Of a stretch of DNA of 64,000 nt, positions 19,581 to 28,265 are shown piece by piece (positions within the stretch are counted from its first letter, which is position 1; each line of letters starts with the position of its first letter). The notes below the pieces were generated by a model. That model worked only from the letters and a program-made list of their open reading frames with translations. It did no database searches and was not told the DNA's origin. Origin of the DNA: Sulfolobus acidocaldarius SUSAZ (GTDB lineage Archaea > Thermoproteota > Thermoprotei_A > Sulfolobales > Sulfolobaceae); NCBI GenBank assembly GCA_000508305.1, contig CP006977.1:310001-374000 (forward strand), given 5' to 3'. A program made the translations under genes and the position numbers.

Positions 19581-19895
19581 ATGCTTAAGTACTACGAGTA
19601 TACGAGACACACATTATGTGAACCTCTCCTAACAATTAACATTTATAAGAAGGTAGAGGATGGAAAAGTTATAGCGCTAACCAGAATTTCAGTTTATAAA
19701 AATACTTCCGTCGTAACTTATGAGACAGACAAGTTAGACGGAGCAGAAATTTTAGAGTTAATCCCCACTGCTATAGATTCATTGATTAGAACTATTAAGA
19801 AATACTATGACTCTAAGTTTGATGATATAACAGTTCTTGGCGAGAGACAGTTAGTTGATTCGTTCCTGGAGAAATTCTATGAAGAGGAAGAGTGA
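19581..19895 (+). CDS. Small unknown protein, 104 aa
   Basis: I do not recognise it. A soluble alpha/beta protein starting MLKYYEYTRHTLCEP with a strongly acidic end (FYEEEE). Alternating hydrophobic strands around residues 17-50 are followed by a helix with EILELIPTAIDSLIRTIKKYY. No signal or membrane segments. A well-placed TATA box supports the ATG as a leaderless start. The next plus-strand gene is far away, so it is probably monocistronic. Confidence 0.65.
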   Translation: MLKYYEYTRHTLCEPLLTINIYKKVEDGKVIALTRISVYKNTSVVTYETDKLDGAEILELIPTAIDSLIRTIKKYYDSKFDDITVLGERQLVDSFLEKFYEEEE

Positions 19896-19954
19896 GTTTT
19901 ACCAAATGATGATAAAAAGCACGCGGAATTTATGACGAACCATTCATGCACTGA

Positions 19955-20413
19955 TCATGAGTTGAGAACCTTGAGAATCAACTCATACATCTCCTTGTCA
20001 TTACTTTCTATTTTTTTCAAGCTCCAAGGCTTCAAATTTTTACTTTTAACCCCTCTAACAACTGATCGTATCCACGATTCATATATCTTACTTCCTCCAT
20101 GTCTTCCGTAAAAATCTACCAGTATTTTAACAACATCTTCCTCACTCAAACCCTTTACATTTACTAAATATCTGCTTGCCACGTAAAGTATAAATCTCTT
20201 CCTAGCGTCAGGCAAACCCTTCTCAAGAATTTTGTCTATCCAATCATAATTTACTTTTCTAGGTATTGGTGGAAAGGAGCCCTCAACCTGGAATATAAAC
20301 TCCCCTTTTTCATTATATATCTTAGAAACTCTACCATCAAACTCTATGTATCCAGCCGGTGTATCGTCAGGGTAGTGTAAAATTATTCTCTTTCTTTTTC
20401 TATTTTCTTCCAT
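19955..20413 (-). CDS. priX: PriX-like third primase subunit
   Basis: 152 residues, the length I recall for PriX of S. solfataricus (about 154), the noncatalytic third subunit of the Sulfolobus PriSL primase that resembles the PriL C-terminal domain without its Fe-S cluster. The segment WIDKILEKGLPDARKRFILY with an Arg/Lys-rich loop, followed by SEEDVVKILVDFYGRHGGSK and SWIRSVVRGVKSKNLKPW, looks like the PriCT/PriL-CTD helical fold. There are no Cys residues for an Fe-S cluster. The gene follows the thiolase by six bases and is probably co-transcribed. Identification rests on pattern memory. Confidence 0.62.
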   Translation of the reverse strand: MEENRKRKRIILHYPDDTPAGYIEFDGRVSKIYNEKGEFIFQVEGSFPPIPRKVNYDWIDKILEKGLPDARKRFILYVASRYLVNVKGLSEEDVVKILVDFYGRHGGSKIYESWIRSVVRGVKSKNLKPWSLKKIESNDKEMYELILKVLNS

Positions 20414-20419
20414 TTCGTA

Positions 20420-21367
20420 TTACCTACTGACACTCGTTAGTTTCATCTTAGTAGCACAAAATGAACATATTTCTCTATCTTTAGTTGTGGGTCTTCCACA
20501 TATCTTACACTTACTCACTTCCTCAACTTTGGAGTATATAACTTCTAAGGGCTCTTGTATCTTGTCCGTGAAGTTTTGAACTAATAACAACATGAAACCA
20601 GGGATCTCGTCCTCCGTTTCTTCTAATTTCCTCCTAATTTTGTCTTGTGTAGCCCCACCCACTCTAAAAGTATGAGGACAGGAATCATATATGAAGGGTA
20701 TATTGTTCAGTATTGCGTATGTTAATATTTCCTTCTCGTAAATAAGGAAAAGAGGTTTAACTTTCTTCACTTTATATCCTCTGGTAGGAGGTAGAACGGG
20801 CTTTAGTCTAGATAAATTATTTACATCTCCACTGAAATATCCAGAGAGGACAAATTGTGCCATATCATTAAGATTATGTCCAGTAACCACAGTATCTAAT
20901 CCCTCCTCCTCAGCTATTTCCTCCATAGAATATCTCTTTACCAAGCCACAGGTACTGCATATAGGTCTTCTAATCTTAAATTTTGCCTCGTCTATTGTGA
21001 AACCGTATTTTTCCATGACATTTATTAATTTGTACTTCACTCCCAACATTTGAAAGTTTTTCAGTGCAAATTCTAAGCTCTTATCTGAATACCCCTTTCC
21101 CATATCTATACCTAAATGAATATGAATTCCGACGATCTCAAACCCTCTTTTTTGAGCCAACTTATGCATTAAATGTAGAAGTGTAGTGCTATCTTTCCCA
21201 CCAGAAACTGCTACTCCAATCCTATCTGACCCATCAAACATCTTATATTTCTCAACAACTCGCTCAAATCTATTCTCTAACCATTCTGTAAAGTGTCTCG
21301 CACATAAGGATATGTTAGCGTAAGGTATTTTTATTACTGCCTCATCATCACATTTACCGCATTTCAC
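20420..21367 (-). CDS. ncsA: tRNA 2-thiolation enzyme, NcsA/TtuA/Ncs6 family
   Basis: 315-residue N-type ATP pyrophosphatase that thiolates tRNA uridines (Ctu1/Ncs6 or TtuA-like). The N-terminal zinc knuckle is C3-x2-C6 and C22-x2-H25; the PP-loop is AVSGGKDST (SGGKDS, 55-60). The catalytic pair of the family is visible in [13 protein letters not shown] and the later DSCPHTFR. A second zinc finger closes the protein (CKICGRP and ICSFCATK). Whether it modifies U34 or U54 cannot be separated here. GTG start; TATA-like TAGTTTAAAT about 26-28 bases upstream, shared with the divergent gene. Followed by the PriX-like gene. Confidence 0.88.
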   Translation of the reverse strand: MKCGKCDDEAVIKIPYANISLCARHFTEWLENRFERVVEKYKMFDGSDRIGVAVSGGKDSTTLLHLMHKLAQKRGFEIVGIHIHLGIDMGKGYSDKSLEFALKNFQMLGVKYKLINVMEKYGFTIDEAKFKIRRPICSTCGLVKRYSMEEIAEEEGLDTVVTGHNLNDMAQFVLSGYFSGDVNNLSRLKPVLPPTRGYKVKKVKPLFLIYEKEILTYAILNNIPFIYDSCPHTFRVGGATQDKIRRKLEETEDEIPGFMLLLVQNFTDKIQEPLEVIYSKVEEVSKCKICGRPTTKDREICSFCATKMKLTSVSR

Positions 21368-21388
21368 GTTATTATAGTGGAAACAGAA

Positions 21389-21400
21389 AAATTTAAACTA
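21389..21400. promoter_or_regulatory. Near-palindromic TATA box shared by two divergent genes
   Basis: The element AAATTTAAACT is centred at about 21395, midway between the GTG at 21367 (minus) and the ATG at 21423 (plus), about 27 bases from each. Because the TTTAAA core is palindromic, one box can position TBP for leaderless starts in either direction. Confidence 0.5.
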
Positions 21401-21422
21401 GACTATATGTGATGTAAAACTA

Positions 21423-22115
21423 ATGCAAGTATTGGCTGAGATACATGGAAAGACAAAGAAGGAGAAATTACTGAAGACCCTAATGAAGTTAGAAGAATAT
21501 GACGGGTTTAACATACCTGACTCCCCATTAGGATACCCATCAGTAATGCCTCCAGTTATAGCCACAGTTGTTAGAAACTTATACGGAAGTGATAAGAGAA
21601 TAATTATTAATCAAAGACTAGCAGACGTAAACGAACTATTTATTGTATCACTATCGTTAACCTCTAAGCTAGTAGAATTTGATGTAACTTTCACTATAGG
21701 AGACAAACCTAAAATCGGCAGAGAGGTGGGTTATATGACAAGTGAGAATGCAATAGCTCTCCTCAAGAAATATAGCCCTCTCACCAAAGCAGGAATGATA
21801 ATAAGTCTAAGGAAAAGTAAAGAAGAGATAGATAAAAGACTGAAATATAACGACGCAGATTTCTATCTGGTATTAAGACTTGAGGATCCAAACCAGATAG
21901 CCAACATGAATACCTCAAAGCTAATACCATACATCATTGTTCAAACAGAAAATAATAAGCAAGCCACAGCTGAATTAGAGCAACCTGTTTTTAGTATAGA
22001 AAAAGCAATAGAGTTAATATCAGTTCTAGGAAAGCTGGGTGTCCAAGCAGTGTTAATATCGACCTTAGGAGACGTAGATGGATTAGTGAGAGTAATTAAA
22101 CGCATCAGGACATAA
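21423..22115 (+). CDS. Methylenetetrahydrofolate-reductase-like TIM-barrel protein
   Basis: 230 residues, shorter than bacterial MetF (about 290). The pattern FNIPDSPLGYP at the first loop, NQRLADVNE in the next strand, FTIGDKPKIGREVGYMTSE and the closing VLGKLGVQAVLIST resembles archaeal MetF-like proteins that reduce or bind C1-carrying pterins (tetrahydromethanopterin-type in Sulfolobus). Flavin-binding residues cannot be confirmed. The ATG fits a leaderless start. The 3' end overlaps sfsA by 33 bases on the opposite strand. Confidence 0.5.
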   Translation: MQVLAEIHGKTKKEKLLKTLMKLEEYDGFNIPDSPLGYPSVMPPVIATVVRNLYGSDKRIIINQRLADVNELFIVSLSLTSKLVEFDVTFTIGDKPKIGREVGYMTSENAIALLKKYSPLTKAGMIISLRKSKEEIDKRLKYNDADFYLVLRLEDPNQIANMNTSKLIPYIIVQTENNKQATAELEQPVFSIEKAIELISVLGKLGVQAVLISTLGDVDGLVRVIKRIRT

Positions 22116-22760
22116 CTCAATGTCCTTTATGTACCATATCTTATTGTCTATAAGCTTAAGTAACTTTATTGTCACTTCGACTCCTTCTTCAACTGCCCTC
22201 TTGAATGCCATAGCGAATTTCTCGTCAGTCTTCCAGTTCGGGGAAAAACAGGTAGCGTCATCTCTCATGACCAGGATTAAGATTAATGACCTATAACCCT
22301 GCATTTTCAATCTTATCAGTTCTTCTAAATGCCTTTTGCCTCTCTCAGTAGGCGCATCGGGAAATAATGCTTTACCATTAACCACTAGACTACAGCCCTT
22401 TACCTCTACAAATGTGTTATCATAGTAGAAGTCTAACCTTGAGTTGTTGACCTTGACCTCTGATTTAACGTTTAAGGGAAGAAAATTTCTCGCTATTTTA
22501 TTATGAATTGAACTATCTGTTACAACCCACCCTGTCCCAGAGTAGGCAGCTACAACCATGTAATTAGTTTTCTTTCCTTTATGCTCTCTTATCAAAATCC
22601 TATTGCCTGCGTATATTAATTCCTTTAGTCTTCCTGGGTCATGTAAGTGACAGAATTTTCCGGACTTGGTTACAACAACAAATCTATTTATCCTTTCTTT
22701 AACAATATCTTCAAATAATGGAGTGTCGAAATCATAAACAACAAATGATGAAGTGGTCAT
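22083..22760 (-). CDS. sfsA: SfsA family nucleic-acid-binding protein / predicted nuclease
   Basis: About 225 residues from the ATG at 22760. The N-terminal OB-like domain carries the family motif HLHDPGRL, and the C-terminal nuclease-like domain carries RLDFYYD, EVKGCSL and DAPTERGKRHLEEL, where the acidic and Lys residues form a PD-(D/E)xK-type site. SfsA was named for maltose fermentation in E. coli, but its true function is unclear. A longer frame from 22826 would overlap the sir2 gene by 59 bases; the start at 22760, eight bases after the sir2 stop, gives a normal N-terminus. Confidence 0.85.
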   Translation of the reverse strand: MTTSSFVVYDFDTPLFEDIVKERINRFVVVTKSGKFCHLHDPGRLKELIYAGNRILIREHKGKKTNYMVVAAYSGTGWVVTDSSIHNKIARNFLPLNVKSEVKVNNSRLDFYYDNTFVEVKGCSLVVNGKALFPDAPTERGKRHLEELIRLKMQGYRSLILILVMRDDATCFSPNWKTDEKFAMAFKRAVEEGVEVTIKLLKLIDNKIWYIKDIELCPDAFNYSH

Positions 22761-22767
22761 ATCTGAT

Positions 22768-23526
22768 CTATGAGGAGCGGTGTAGGGACTGAATTTGAGA
22801 TATGACTTCAGGGAGGAATACCTCAATCCGTTCTCTTATTACTAAATCTGCATACTCGTCATATGGGGTCTCCTCTCCATTTAGAATTATTAGCCCCCCT
22901 CCGTTTCTTTTCACTATCAGGGGTATCTGGTTTGCAGGGTAAACTGTTAGTGAACTGCCTATCGCGAGCACTAGATCAGATTCGTTAGCTATTCTCATGG
23001 CTTCATATATGCCATGTACTGGCTCGCCAAATAGCACGACATCTGGTTTCAATATTCCACCACATTCGCATCTAGGGATAACTTCACCTTTTTCCACCCT
23101 CTTTAACACTTCTAGACTATCATAAGATCTAAGGCATGAGGTACAATAACTTTTCCTCATATTTCCATGAAGTTCAATCACATTCTTTGATCCAGCGACA
23201 CTATGTAAACCATCCACGTTTTGAGTTACTATAGCCTTAATGAGACCCATCTTCTCAAGTTGAGCTAATGCATAATGGGCTTGATTTGGCTTAGCTTCAA
23301 ATAACGATTTCATTCTTGTGGAGTAAAACTGCCAAAAGGCATCAGGATATTTTTGGAAATATTCAATGCTAGCTAACTCAGGAGAATATTTCTTCCATAA
23401 ACCTTGCGGACCTCTAAAATCTGGTATACCTGAAGCCGTACTTATACCTGCTCCTGTGAAAGCTATAGCATTAACTGACGAGAGAATCATCTCAGCAACT
23501 TTTTTTGCTTCTTCCACTAGATACAT
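22768..23526 (-). CDS. cobB: Sir2-family NAD-dependent protein deacylase
   Basis: 252 residues from the ATG at 23526. The Rossmann NAD site reads AFTGAGIS (22-29) with IPDFRG next; TQNVDGLH and the catalytic ELHG follow; the zinc knuckle has CTSC and later CECGG; GSSLTVYPA closes the NAD pocket. It is close in sequence to the Sir2 that deacetylates Alba in S. solfataricus, so removal of acyl groups from chromatin proteins is the likely role. A longer start at 23589 would add a 21-residue tail not seen in homologues I remember. Probably co-transcribed with sfsA. Confidence 0.92.
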   Translation of the reverse strand: MYLVEEAKKVAEMILSSVNAIAFTGAGISTASGIPDFRGPQGLWKKYSPELASIEYFQKYPDAFWQFYSTRMKSLFEAKPNQAHYALAQLEKMGLIKAIVTQNVDGLHSVAGSKNVIELHGNMRKSYCTSCLRSYDSLEVLKRVEKGEVIPRCECGGILKPDVVLFGEPVHGIYEAMRIANESDLVLAIGSSLTVYPANQIPLIVKRNGGGLIILNGEETPYDEYADLVIRERIEVFLPEVISQIQSLHRSS

Positions 23527-23589
23527 TAATCCAGAGTAGTTTAAAAATGATGAGTTTACCGAGTACGGAAGCATGAAGAACCCCTTCAA

Positions 23590-23942
23590 TCTGATTTAGA
23601 GATTTAGCCGAGGTCATTAATATAAATAAAAAAGTATATTCAAAATAAAATTTAGAGCAAGTAAAAATAATAAATTCCTTATAAAACAGTATAGTTCTAT
23701 GTTGTACTTAGTTTAAATCTTTTTTAACAATTAACAGCTTTAGTTAATTGAATTAATGCCTAGAATTTACCATAATTCGTCATGACATGAATATCTAAAA
23801 GACAGGATAAGGTATAGCTATGGTTTATTTGAAATATCAAATTAAATTTTTTGATTCACAATAAGCTTGTTTAAACCTTTTTTAGTAGTTTTCTTATTTT
23901 ACGTTTATTAATGAGTATATTACCCAATAGTAATTGAGTATT
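23590..23942. promoter_or_regulatory. 350-base AT-rich upstream region of the symporter with repeats
   Basis: No gene is seen here. A perfect inverted repeat CAATTAAC-7-GTTAATTG lies at 23728-23750; a second, ATCAAA...TTTGAT, at 23836-23855. Two similar segments with core GTTTAAA(T/C)CTTTTTTAG or -AAC lie at 23707-23730 and 23866-23888 as imperfect direct repeats. A TATA-like GTATATTA at about 23914-23921 is about 26 bases before the ATG at 23943. Together this looks like a regulated promoter with operator sites for a dimeric factor. Confidence 0.45.
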
Positions 23943-24137
23943 ATGCCAAAAAACGGATTTTATGTAGCTATGTTTATAGTAACGATAATAGACATAATTC
24001 TATTTTCAATATACCCAGTGTTTAATAATGCAACTATGACTTTTGCAGGGCTTACAATGTTCTACTTCTATCAAATAATAATGCTTATAGTGAGTACTGT
24101 TCTCTTCGTGGCTGTTTCTTTAATATTTAAGAGGTGA
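23943..24137 (+). CDS. Small two-helix membrane protein, symporter partner
   Basis: 64 residues with two hydrophobic segments (about 6-26 and 37-61), starting [13 protein letters not shown] and ending in the charged KR. Small proteins like this (DUF3311-like) commonly precede sodium/solute symporter genes, as here, and are thought to assist them. The stop TGA sits inside the Shine-Dalgarno GAGGTGA of the following gene. The ATG at 23943 is preferred over TTG at 23934 because of the TATA spacing. Confidence 0.65.
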   Translation: MPKNGFYVAMFIVTIIDIILFSIYPVFNNATMTFAGLTMFYFYQIIMLIVSTVLFVAVSLIFKR

Positions 24138-24142
24138 GAAAA

Positions 24143-25702
24143 GTGGCAGGAATAAATGTTGATTATACAACTTTAGGAGTCTTTATAGGACTCTTTGTAG
24201 TATTTGCAATATTAGGATTTTATGGAGCCTATTGGAGAAAAGGAGACCTCTCGAAGCTCGATGAATGGGGTTTAGGAGGCAGAAGATTAGGTTGGCTATT
24301 AGTATGGTTCCTAATGGGAGCAGATCTGTACACAGCATATACTTTCATCGCAATACCCTCAGGTGTTTATGCAGGCGGAAGCTTATTCTTCTACGCTGTC
24401 CCCTATGTTGCATGGACGTTTGGAATTGCCTTATTGACAATGCCAAGACTTTGGAGTATATCGAGAAGGAGAGGATACATAACTGCAGCTGATTTTGTTA
24501 AAGATAGATTTAATAACAGATCATTATCAGTAGCAGTTGCCTTAACTGGAGCGGTTGCTGAATTACCATACATCGCATTACAGATATTTGGAATGCAAGC
24601 TGTCCTTACAGTTCTACTAATCGGACTAGGTGTAACAGGAACCTATGGAGGACTATCTGTAAGTGAATGGGCACTAATTATAGCTTTCATAGTGTTGGCT
24701 GCATTCACCATAACTAGTGGTTTAAGAGGAGCAGCCCTTACAGCTGTGTTTAAGGATATTCTTATCTGGATTACAGTATTAACTGTCATTATTGCAGTAC
24801 CATTGGCTTATGGTGGGTTCTCCCATGCCTTTTCTGCCATAGAGGCAATAAAAGGAAAGGGAGCTGCTGCATACGAATTTCTCAGTCCTAGTGCCATAAC
24901 AAACTATTTTACATTAGCTCTAGGGAGTGCAATGGCTCTGTACCTTTATCCGCATTCTATAAACGGTTCATTGTCAGCACAAGATACTGACAAGCTAAAG
25001 AAAAGCACATCACTACTCCCATTATATGGAGTAGGATTGGCACTATTAGCTCTGTTCGGAATACTAATTTATGCAGTGCCATCAGCTTTGAGTATAGTGG
25101 TCTCAAACAAAAACGGAGCCCTTACTGTCCCAAGTTTGATAGCTGCAACGATGCCTAGTTGGTTCGTAGGTTTAGGCTTAGTGGCAATATTCGTAGGAGG
25201 ATTGGTACCAGCGGCAATAATGGCAATAGGTGCTTCAAATCTATTGACAAGAAATGTAATAGGAGAGTTCAAAAAATTGTCATCAAGGACAGAGTCTAAC
25301 TTAGCTAAGATAATATCTACCGTGTTTAAATTCGCAGCCTTAGCCTTTATCTTTATTGTACAGGCTACATATGCTGTACAGCTTCAGTTATTGGGAGGAA
25401 TCTTAATACTTCAAACTCTTCCTGCAGTATTCTTAGGGCTTTACACTAACAAGCTAGAAGGGTATTCTACCTTCGCAGGTTGGATTGCAGGTATAGCTTC
25501 AGGTGTCTACATGGTACTATACACTAATAACTTCGGAACTTTATCAAAGTCGTATTTAGCTACTCCTTATGGTCCAATTTACATTGGAGTCCTATCGCTG
25601 GCAATAAACATACTTGTAACAGTTATTGGAACTTTAATAGCATATGGAGTAGGCTGGAGACCGTCTCAGAAAATTAAGGCGGAAGAATTTGAATTAATAT
25701 AA
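24143..25702 (+). CDS. Sodium:solute symporter (SSS) family transporter
   Basis: About 519 residues with some 13 membrane segments. The SSS pattern is recognisable: an N-terminal helix, then [10 protein letters not shown] and [17 protein letters not shown], matching the region of the family's helix 1-2, and DTDKLKKS in the middle loop. Substrates in this family include carboxylates, amino acids and sugars; the type with a small partner protein often moves organic acids. A GTG at 24134 is possible, but GAGGTGA at 24131-24137 is a good Shine-Dalgarno five bases before the GTG at 24143. Translationally linked to the small upstream gene. Confidence 0.87.
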   Translation: MAGINVDYTTLGVFIGLFVVFAILGFYGAYWRKGDLSKLDEWGLGGRRLGWLLVWFLMGADLYTAYTFIAIPSGVYAGGSLFFYAVPYVAWTFGIALLTMPRLWSISRRRGYITAADFVKDRFNNRSLSVAVALTGAVAELPYIALQIFGMQAVLTVLLIGLGVTGTYGGLSVSEWALIIAFIVLAAFTITSGLRGAALTAVFKDILIWITVLTVIIAVPLAYGGFSHAFSAIEAIKGKGAAAYEFLSPSAITNYFTLALGSAMALYLYPHSINGSLSAQDTDKLKKSTSLLPLYGVGLALLALFGILIYAVPSALSIVVSNKNGALTVPSLIAATMPSWFVGLGLVAIFVGGLVPAAIMAIGASNLLTRNVIGEFKKLSSRTESNLAKIISTVFKFAALAFIFIVQATYAVQLQLLGGILILQTLPAVFLGLYTNKLEGYSTFAGWIAGIASGVYMVLYTNNFGTLSKSYLATPYGPIYIGVLSLAINILVTVIGTLIAYGVGWRPSQKIKAEEFELI

Positions 25703-26014
25703 AAAGTTATAAAATCAAGATATTCTCCTAAGTCATTTTTTTGTCCTTAATTCAAAATAGATATTTATTTCTATGCCTGAAGAAAAACTTACGAAGTGAA
25801 GAAAGCCTTGCCCTTTTAAGGCGGGAAGGAAGTCAGAATAGACAAATGACGATGAGATACCATGGCAAAGATTAATAAAGTTACAGACAAATGTAGTAGT
25901 ATGAGGTGTGATAGAATGATTAGAGATATAGATTTAGACTATTACCTTACCCTAGTTGCTCTAGGATTCTACTAAGATTCTTAATTTATTAGATAGAGTG
26001 CCTATTAGTTTAGA
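25703..26014. other. Intergenic region with a solo hairpin repeat
   Basis: 312 bases without a convincing gene. It holds hairpin copy D (25801-25838) and a 24-codon open frame at 25901-25975 (MRCDRMIRDIDL...) with no recognisable family, which I would not call a gene. A TATA-like AATTTATTAGA at about 25982-25992 precedes the next gene by about 27 bases. Confidence 0.4.
25801..25838 (+). repeat. Dispersed end-hairpin, copy D
   Basis: GAAAGCCTTGCCC then TTTTAAGGCGGGAAGGAAGTCAGA. Same core and flank as copy E in the opposite orientation, with a stem GCC(TT)/(AA)GGC. No transposase remnant is visible beside it. Confidence 0.5.
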
Positions 26015-26380
26015 GTGGAATACCCATATTTTGACTTGAAGACTGCAAGAGAATTGTTACCATGGTTAAAAGAAAAACTAAAGGAGATAAAGAGAGTGAA
26101 GAGATTAGTTGAGGAGAGTTTAGTTAGGGGCGATAAAAGCTCAATATTCAAGTACACTGTTCAAGTAGACATGATTGTAAGGGAAATCACAGAGAAAGGG
26201 ATTGTTCTAAGAGATCCTGATGTAGGATTAGTTGATTTTCCTGCCCTAATAAACAACAAACCAGCATACCTGTGTTGGAAACTTGATGAAGAAGATATTT
26301 TATACTGGCATTATGCTGAAGAAGGATTCAGGGGAAGAAAAAGAATATCTGGTACTGAGGACATTCTTAGTCTGACTTAG
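26015..26380 (+). CDS. DUF2203 family protein
   Basis: 121 residues matching DUF2203 proteins: an N-terminal helical part beginning YFDLKTARELLPWLKEKL, then GIVLRDPDVGLVDFPALING-like text (here INNKPAYLCWKLDEEDILYWH) and the closing EEGFRGRKRI. The function is unknown; the fold is expected to be a long hairpin of helices plus a small beta unit. GTG start supported by a TATA-like box about 26 bases upstream. The 3' end overlaps the convergent dehydrogenase gene by 14 bases. Confidence 0.8.
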   Translation: MEYPYFDLKTARELLPWLKEKLKEIKRVKRLVEESLVRGDKSSIFKYTVQVDMIVREITEKGIVLRDPDVGLVDFPALINNKPAYLCWKLDEEDILYWHYAEEGFRGRKRISGTEDILSLT

Positions 26381-27242
26381 ATTTAGGGGACTTCTTATAA
26401 ACTTCTACAACTGAGGAAAAATCACTATCTCCATAACCTAAACCGTCTGCTAATCTATATAATTGGAGTGATATAGAAGTTAAAGGAGTGATAACTTTAA
26501 GGTTTTGGGATTCTCTTACAGCTATTTCGAGATCTTTAGCCATATGCTTAGTTGCAAACTGTGTTGAATAGTCACCACTAATTACTTTAGGTAATTTGAG
26601 CTCCATGAAGGGAGACTTAACACTGGCATATTGAGATAAGATCGTCTTTATCTCTTCAGGATCCAAGCCAGATCTTACTCCAAAAGTAAAAGCTTCAGCT
26701 AATGCCGTCATATATATACCAGTGAGAAGATTATTGGCGATTTTAGTATAAAGAGCAGATCCGTTCTTGCCCACATAAATAATGTTAGCAGCTGTTTCCT
26801 TTAGAACGTCTTGAACTATGTTGAATTTTTCCTTAGGTCCTCCAACCAGTACAGTTATCTTCTTTTGCTCCACAGCAATGGTAGTGCCTATAACAGGCGT
26901 ATCAAACATAATACCTCCATGTTTAGATACCTCATTGGAAATTGAGATAGATGTAGATGGGGATATGGTTGACATATCTACTATTATTTTGTCTTTTACA
27001 TATGGAAGCAAAGGAGTGATAAAGGATTTCACAGCCTCGTCGTCTGAAAGCATAGTGATTAAAAAGTCTACTGACTGAATTAGCGACTTTGGGTCTTCAG
27101 CGTATTTAACACCGTACTCCTTATGGAATTGCTCAGCTTTACCCACTGTCCTATTATATACCATATTTAATTTTCCTGCCTTAGCTAAATTTGCTGCTAT
27201 CCTATAACCCATTAATCCTAAACCAGCTAATCCTATACGCAT
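26367..27242 (-). CDS. Beta-hydroxyacid dehydrogenase (3-hydroxyisobutyrate dehydrogenase family)
   Basis: About 291 residues. The N-terminal Rossmann motif GLAGLGLMG and the family signatures DMSTISPSTS (substrate site) and GNGSALYTKIANNLL with the catalytic Lys (here KIANN) are all seen, so NAD(P)-dependent oxidation of a beta-hydroxyacid such as 3-hydroxyisobutyrate, tartronate or the glyoxylate/succinic semialdehyde reductase reaction is likely. A GTG at 27260 opens a longer frame, but CCTTATATTC about 25 bases before the ATG at 27242 supports MRIGLAGLG as the leaderless start. Confidence 0.85.
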   Translation of the reverse strand: MRIGLAGLGLMGYRIAANLAKAGKLNMVYNRTVGKAEQFHKEYGVKYAEDPKSLIQSVDFLITMLSDDEAVKSFITPLLPYVKDKIIVDMSTISPSTSISISNEVSKHGGIMFDTPVIGTTIAVEQKKITVLVGGPKEKFNIVQDVLKETAANIIYVGKNGSALYTKIANNLLTGIYMTALAEAFTFGVRSGLDPEEIKTILSQYASVKSPFMELKLPKVISGDYSTQFATKHMAKDLEIAVRESQNLKVITPLTSISLQLYRLADGLGYGDSDFSSVVEVYKKSPKSKSD

Positions 27243-27408
27243 AGAAAGAAATATGACCACGAGAATATAAGGTTTTTATAAAATCAATTGACGTAAAGCC
27301 AGTTATAAGAGACTAGTCTCAACACGAAAATTATTTTGAGAAGAAAACATTAAACAGATTTTTAAACTTCATAGTTGGTATAGAAAAATAAAATATTATT
27401 TCATTTTC

Positions 27409-27795
27409 TTAGAATCCGTATCCGTGATGGTGATGATGGTGGAAGTGTTCTTCTGCATACATGTCTTCTTCCAGTTCTTCGGTCATATTCTTCTTCACTG
27501 TCTCAAGATTATTTAGAACGTCGTTCAATGTCTTTAATTCTGTTGGAACGTACTTTATTCTCCCGTGGCTCATCATATATGAACCAGGGCACAAGAACTG
27601 TTTGCCTACTATAATCGCCTCTGGTGGTGGATTTATAGCATTAAGTATAATGTCCATTGTAGCCTCTTTACTACCCATACCCGCATTTTCATACTGTTCT
27701 ACTTCTTTTTTCTCTTCGTCAATAATTCCTATAATTTCTGCCTCATCTAAGGGCTTTAGATTATACTCTCTATCATAGGTTACAGCTATTCTCAT
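27409..27795 (-). CDS. NifX/NifB-type dinitrogenase cofactor-like protein with His-rich tail
   Basis: 128 residues. The body matches the NifX/NafY fold (DUF-like 'dinitrogenase iron-molybdenum cofactor biosynthesis' proteins): IAVTYDREYN at the start, IIGIIDEEKKEVEQYENAGMGSK and a later Cys in GKQFLCPGSYMM. The C-terminus is YAEEHFHHHHHHGYGF, an unusual His-rich tail that could bind Ni, Zn or Co. No nitrogenase is known in this genus, so a metal-handling or Fe-S role is more likely. Probably monocistronic. Confidence 0.72.
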   Translation of the reverse strand: MRIAVTYDREYNLKPLDEAEIIGIIDEEKKEVEQYENAGMGSKEATMDIILNAINPPPEAIIVGKQFLCPGSYMMSHGRIKYVPTELKTLNDVLNNLETVKKNMTEELEEDMYAEEHFHHHHHHGYGF

Positions 27796-27979
27796 TTTTA
27801 ATCATTTACAAATCACTTTACAGGTTAATAAGTGTGAATATAATATGGAGGGAAACTATTATATTTCTTTTTATAGTAAAAATAAGATTTACGAAATCTA
27901 CACGACTAAATGCTAACCTTCTTCATTGCTTCAAAAGTTAATATTAAGACTTTTAAGCTAGTGGCTACATTATATCATT

Positions 27980-28222
27980 ATGCCGACCAATGTAAAAATA
28001 GTTTATTGTAGACCCTGTGGATTTTTAGATAGAGCCCTAAATTTAGCTAGAGACCTACTTTCCTATTATGAGGGAGTAAATGTAGAGTTAGAGCAAGGCA
28101 AGAATGGTATTTTCGACGTATATGTAGACGGTCAACTAATATTCTCGAGGTTCAAAGAGAAGAGATTCCCTGACAGTCAAGAAATATTGAAAGAGCTATC
28201 AAAGAAAGCTACAGCGCAATAA
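27980..28222 (+). CDS. SelW-like Rdx-family thioredoxin-fold protein
   Basis: 80 residues. The motif VYCRPCGFLDRALNLARDL gives a CxxC redox site at the end of the first strand, followed by the helix, then VELEQGKNGIFDVYVDGQLIFSRFKEKRFPD, which matches the Rdx/SelT-SelW-SelH family (with Cys in place of selenocysteine). Likely a small thiol-redox protein. A TATA-like ACTTTTAAG about 26 bases upstream supports the ATG. Confidence 0.8.
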   Translation: MPTNVKIVYCRPCGFLDRALNLARDLLSYYEGVNVELEQGKNGIFDVYVDGQLIFSRFKEKRFPDSQEILKELSKKATAQ

Positions 28223-28265
28223 GAGTAAAGAATTAAATCTCTCTTTTTATTTTATATTTACTGTT

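Noticed and set aside
22761-22826. Longer SfsA start overlapping sir2 by 59 bases
   Set aside because: The added residues are out of character for SfsA, and the ATG at 22760 directly follows the sir2 stop.
25901-25975. 24-codon frame after hairpin copy D
   Set aside because: Too short, no family, and no Shine-Dalgarno or TATA at the right distance.
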